Positions 62,898-64,000 of a DNA stretch of 64,000 nucleotides are shown here, piece by piece. Below the pieces are notes generated by a model. The model saw only the letters and a list, made by a program, of their open reading frames with translations. It was not told the DNA's origin and did no database searches. The position numbers and the translations under genes are program-made. The stretch lies in assembly GCF_007833165.1 (NCBI RefSeq), contig NZ_VOBQ01000019.1, positions 62,001 through 126,000 on the forward strand, in the 5' to 3' direction. This stretch comes from Caenimonas sedimenti. GTDB taxonomy: Bacteria; Pseudomonadota; Gammaproteobacteria; Burkholderiales; Burkholderiaceae_C. The number at the start of each line of letters is the position of its first letter. The first letter of the stretch is position 1.

Positions 62898-64000
62898 ATG
62901 TCCCTCTGGTGGGTGATCGCAGCTCCGTTCCTCGCCAGCGCCGTGGCCGCGGGCATCCCCACGCGGCTGCGCAACCTGCAGGCGGCGCTGGCTGGTGCCG
63001 TGGCGCTCGGCAACGTGGCGGCGCTGGCGGCGTTGTTCCCCGCCGTCGCCGAGGGCAGCGTCATCGAAACGCACTGGGCCTGGCTGCCCAGCCTTGGTGT
63101 CGAGCTGATCCTGCGAATCGATGGGTTCGCATGGCTCTTCGGCATGCTCGTCAGCGGCATCGGCGCGCTGGTGGTGCTGTATGCGCGGTACTACCTGTCG
63201 GCTGACGATCCGGCCGCGCGCTTCTACTCCCTGCTGCTGGCCTTCATGGGCGCGATGCTGGGCATCGTGCTGTCGGGCAACCTGGTGCAGCTCGCGGTCT
63301 TCTGGGAACTCACCAGCGTCCTGTCGTTCCTGCTGATCGGCTACTGGACGCACCGCAAGGATGCGCGGCGCGGCGCGCGCATGGCGCTCGTCGTGACGGC
63401 GGCCGGCGGCCTCTGCCTGCTGGGCGGCGTGGTCCTGCTCGGGCACATCGCCGGCAGTTTCGAATTGAGCGCGGTGCTCGCGGCCGGCGACCGCGTGCGC
63501 GCGCACCCGCTCTACCTGCCCGCCCTGGTGCTGGTGCTGCTGGGCGCGCTGACCAAGAGCGCGCAGTTCCCGTTCCACTTCTGGCTGCCGCACGCGATGG
63601 CCGCGCCGACGCCGGTGTCGGCCTACCTGCACTCGGCGACCATGGTCAAGGCGGGGGTTTTCCTGCTGGCACGCCTGTGGCCCGTGCTCTCCGGCACGGA
63701 CGCCTGGTTCTGGATCGTCGGCGGCGCGGGTCTGACGACCCTGCTCATCGGCGCCTATGCCGCGATGTTCCAGAACGACCTCAAGTCGCTGCTGGCGTAT
63801 TCGACCATCAGCCACCTGGGCCTGATCACCCTGCTGCTCGGCATGAACAGCCCGCTGGCTGCCGTCGCCGCCGTCTTCCACATGATGAACCACGCCACGT
63901 TCAAGGCTTCCCTGTTCATGGCGGTGGGGATCATCGACCACGAAACCGGCACGCGGGACATGCGCCGGCTCGACGGCCTGTACCCGTTCATGCCGGGCAC
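62898..64000 (+). CDS. mrpA: Mrp/Mnh-type Na+/H+ antiporter subunit A, N-terminal part (cut by right edge)
   Basis: 367 codons of a large inner-membrane subunit homologous to NuoL, part of the multi-subunit Mrp cation/proton antiporter. The first helices (ALAGAVALGNVAALAALF, GMLVSGIGALVVLYARYY) lead to the conserved Glu137 in FWELTSVLSFLLIGYW. The lysine region follows in TKSAQFPFHFWLPHAM, then APTPVSAYLHSATMVKAG. Family members are about 780-970 residues, so more than half lies beyond the window, where mrpC-G would be expected. It follows the stress protein gene; salt or pH stress is a plausible link. NuoL itself is unlikely because nuo neighbours are absent. Confidence 0.9.
   Translation, partial: MSLWWVIAAPFLASAVAAGIPTRLRNLQAALAGAVALGNVAALAALFPAVAEGSVIETHWAWLPSLGVELILRIDGFAWLFGMLVSGIGALVVLYARYYLSADDPAARFYSLLLAFMGAMLGIVLSGNLVQLAVFWELTSVLSFLLIGYWTHRKDARRGARMALVVTAAGGLCLLGGVVLLGHIAGSFELSAVLAAGDRVRAHPLYLPALVLVLLGALTKSAQFPFHFWLPHAMAAPTPVSAYLHSATMVKAGVFLLARLWPVLSGTDAWFWIVGGAGLTTLLIGAYAAMFQNDLKSLLAYSTISHLGLITLLLGMNSPLAAVAAVFHMMNHATFKASLFMAVGIIDHETGTRDMRRLDGLYPFMPG

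Overview
The window is high-GC, gene-dense chromosomal DNA. It looks like a betaproteobacterium of the order Burkholderiales, probably Comamonadaceae and close to Variovorax or Ramlibacter. The reasons are three Bug/TctC-type periplasmic binding proteins, many CoA-linked catabolic operons, and GntR, LysR and TetR regulators beside their targets. Genus placement is inference. I see no rRNA, tRNA, CRISPR array, insertion sequence, integrase or phage gene. No intergenic gap exceeds 300 bases; the largest is 61225-61515.

Layout, left to right. 1-2832 (minus): L-threonate/tetronate catabolism (ltnD, otnK, otnC, the last cut by the left edge). 2869-3780 (plus): glutaminase. 3787-13022 (minus): an eight-gene operon with an ABC importer of the ferric/polyamine type, a carboxylesterase, a CaiB-type CoA-transferase, two unusual crotonases and a Bug protein. 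It reads as an uptake-and-degrade system for an ester or acid. Across a 113-base gap holding a perfect 12-bp inverted repeat, a plus-strand group (13136-16519) encodes a quinone oxidoreductase, a glutathione transferase, a GntR/FCD regulator and a NhaR-like LysR regulator. 16524-20835: a Tim44-like protein, a serine hydrolase, small membrane proteins and a hemerythrin protein. 20930-28327 (plus): a TetR-led CoA catabolic operon built around a DUF35/thiolase-like pair whose thiolase lacks the nucleophilic cysteine. 28333-32398 (minus): SDR, thiolase and FadB-like beta-oxidation genes. 32602-33795: an MFS transporter. 33749-40608 (minus): a dipeptide-type ABC operon ending in a tandem TetR protein. 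40842-43936 (plus): SDR plus a paired acyl-CoA dehydrogenase. 43947-47446: small secreted proteins, an ABC1/UbiB-like kinase and an LprI-domain protein. 47489-51503 (minus): acyl-CoA ligase, acyl-CoA dehydrogenase and a luciferase-like oxidoreductase. 51612-53462 (plus): two unrecognised secreted proteins, one made of 19-residue repeats, and a VWA protein. 53464-57519: cupin, SDR, katG and a helix-turn-helix-like protein. 57558-61224: an aspartic protease, an MA-type metallopeptidase, a lipoprotein and small secreted proteins. 61516-64000: rnk, a tandem universal stress protein and the start of an Mrp-type antiporter subunit A.

The dominant theme is import of organic acids, esters or peptides and their breakdown as CoA thioesters, each module carrying its own regulator. 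No element is clearly a wholly new system. The best candidates for undescribed biology are the Cys-less thiolase/DUF35 operon, the operon with two crotonases lacking both catalytic glutamates, the repeat-bearing secreted protein pair at 51612-52357, and the structured leader in front of rnk.
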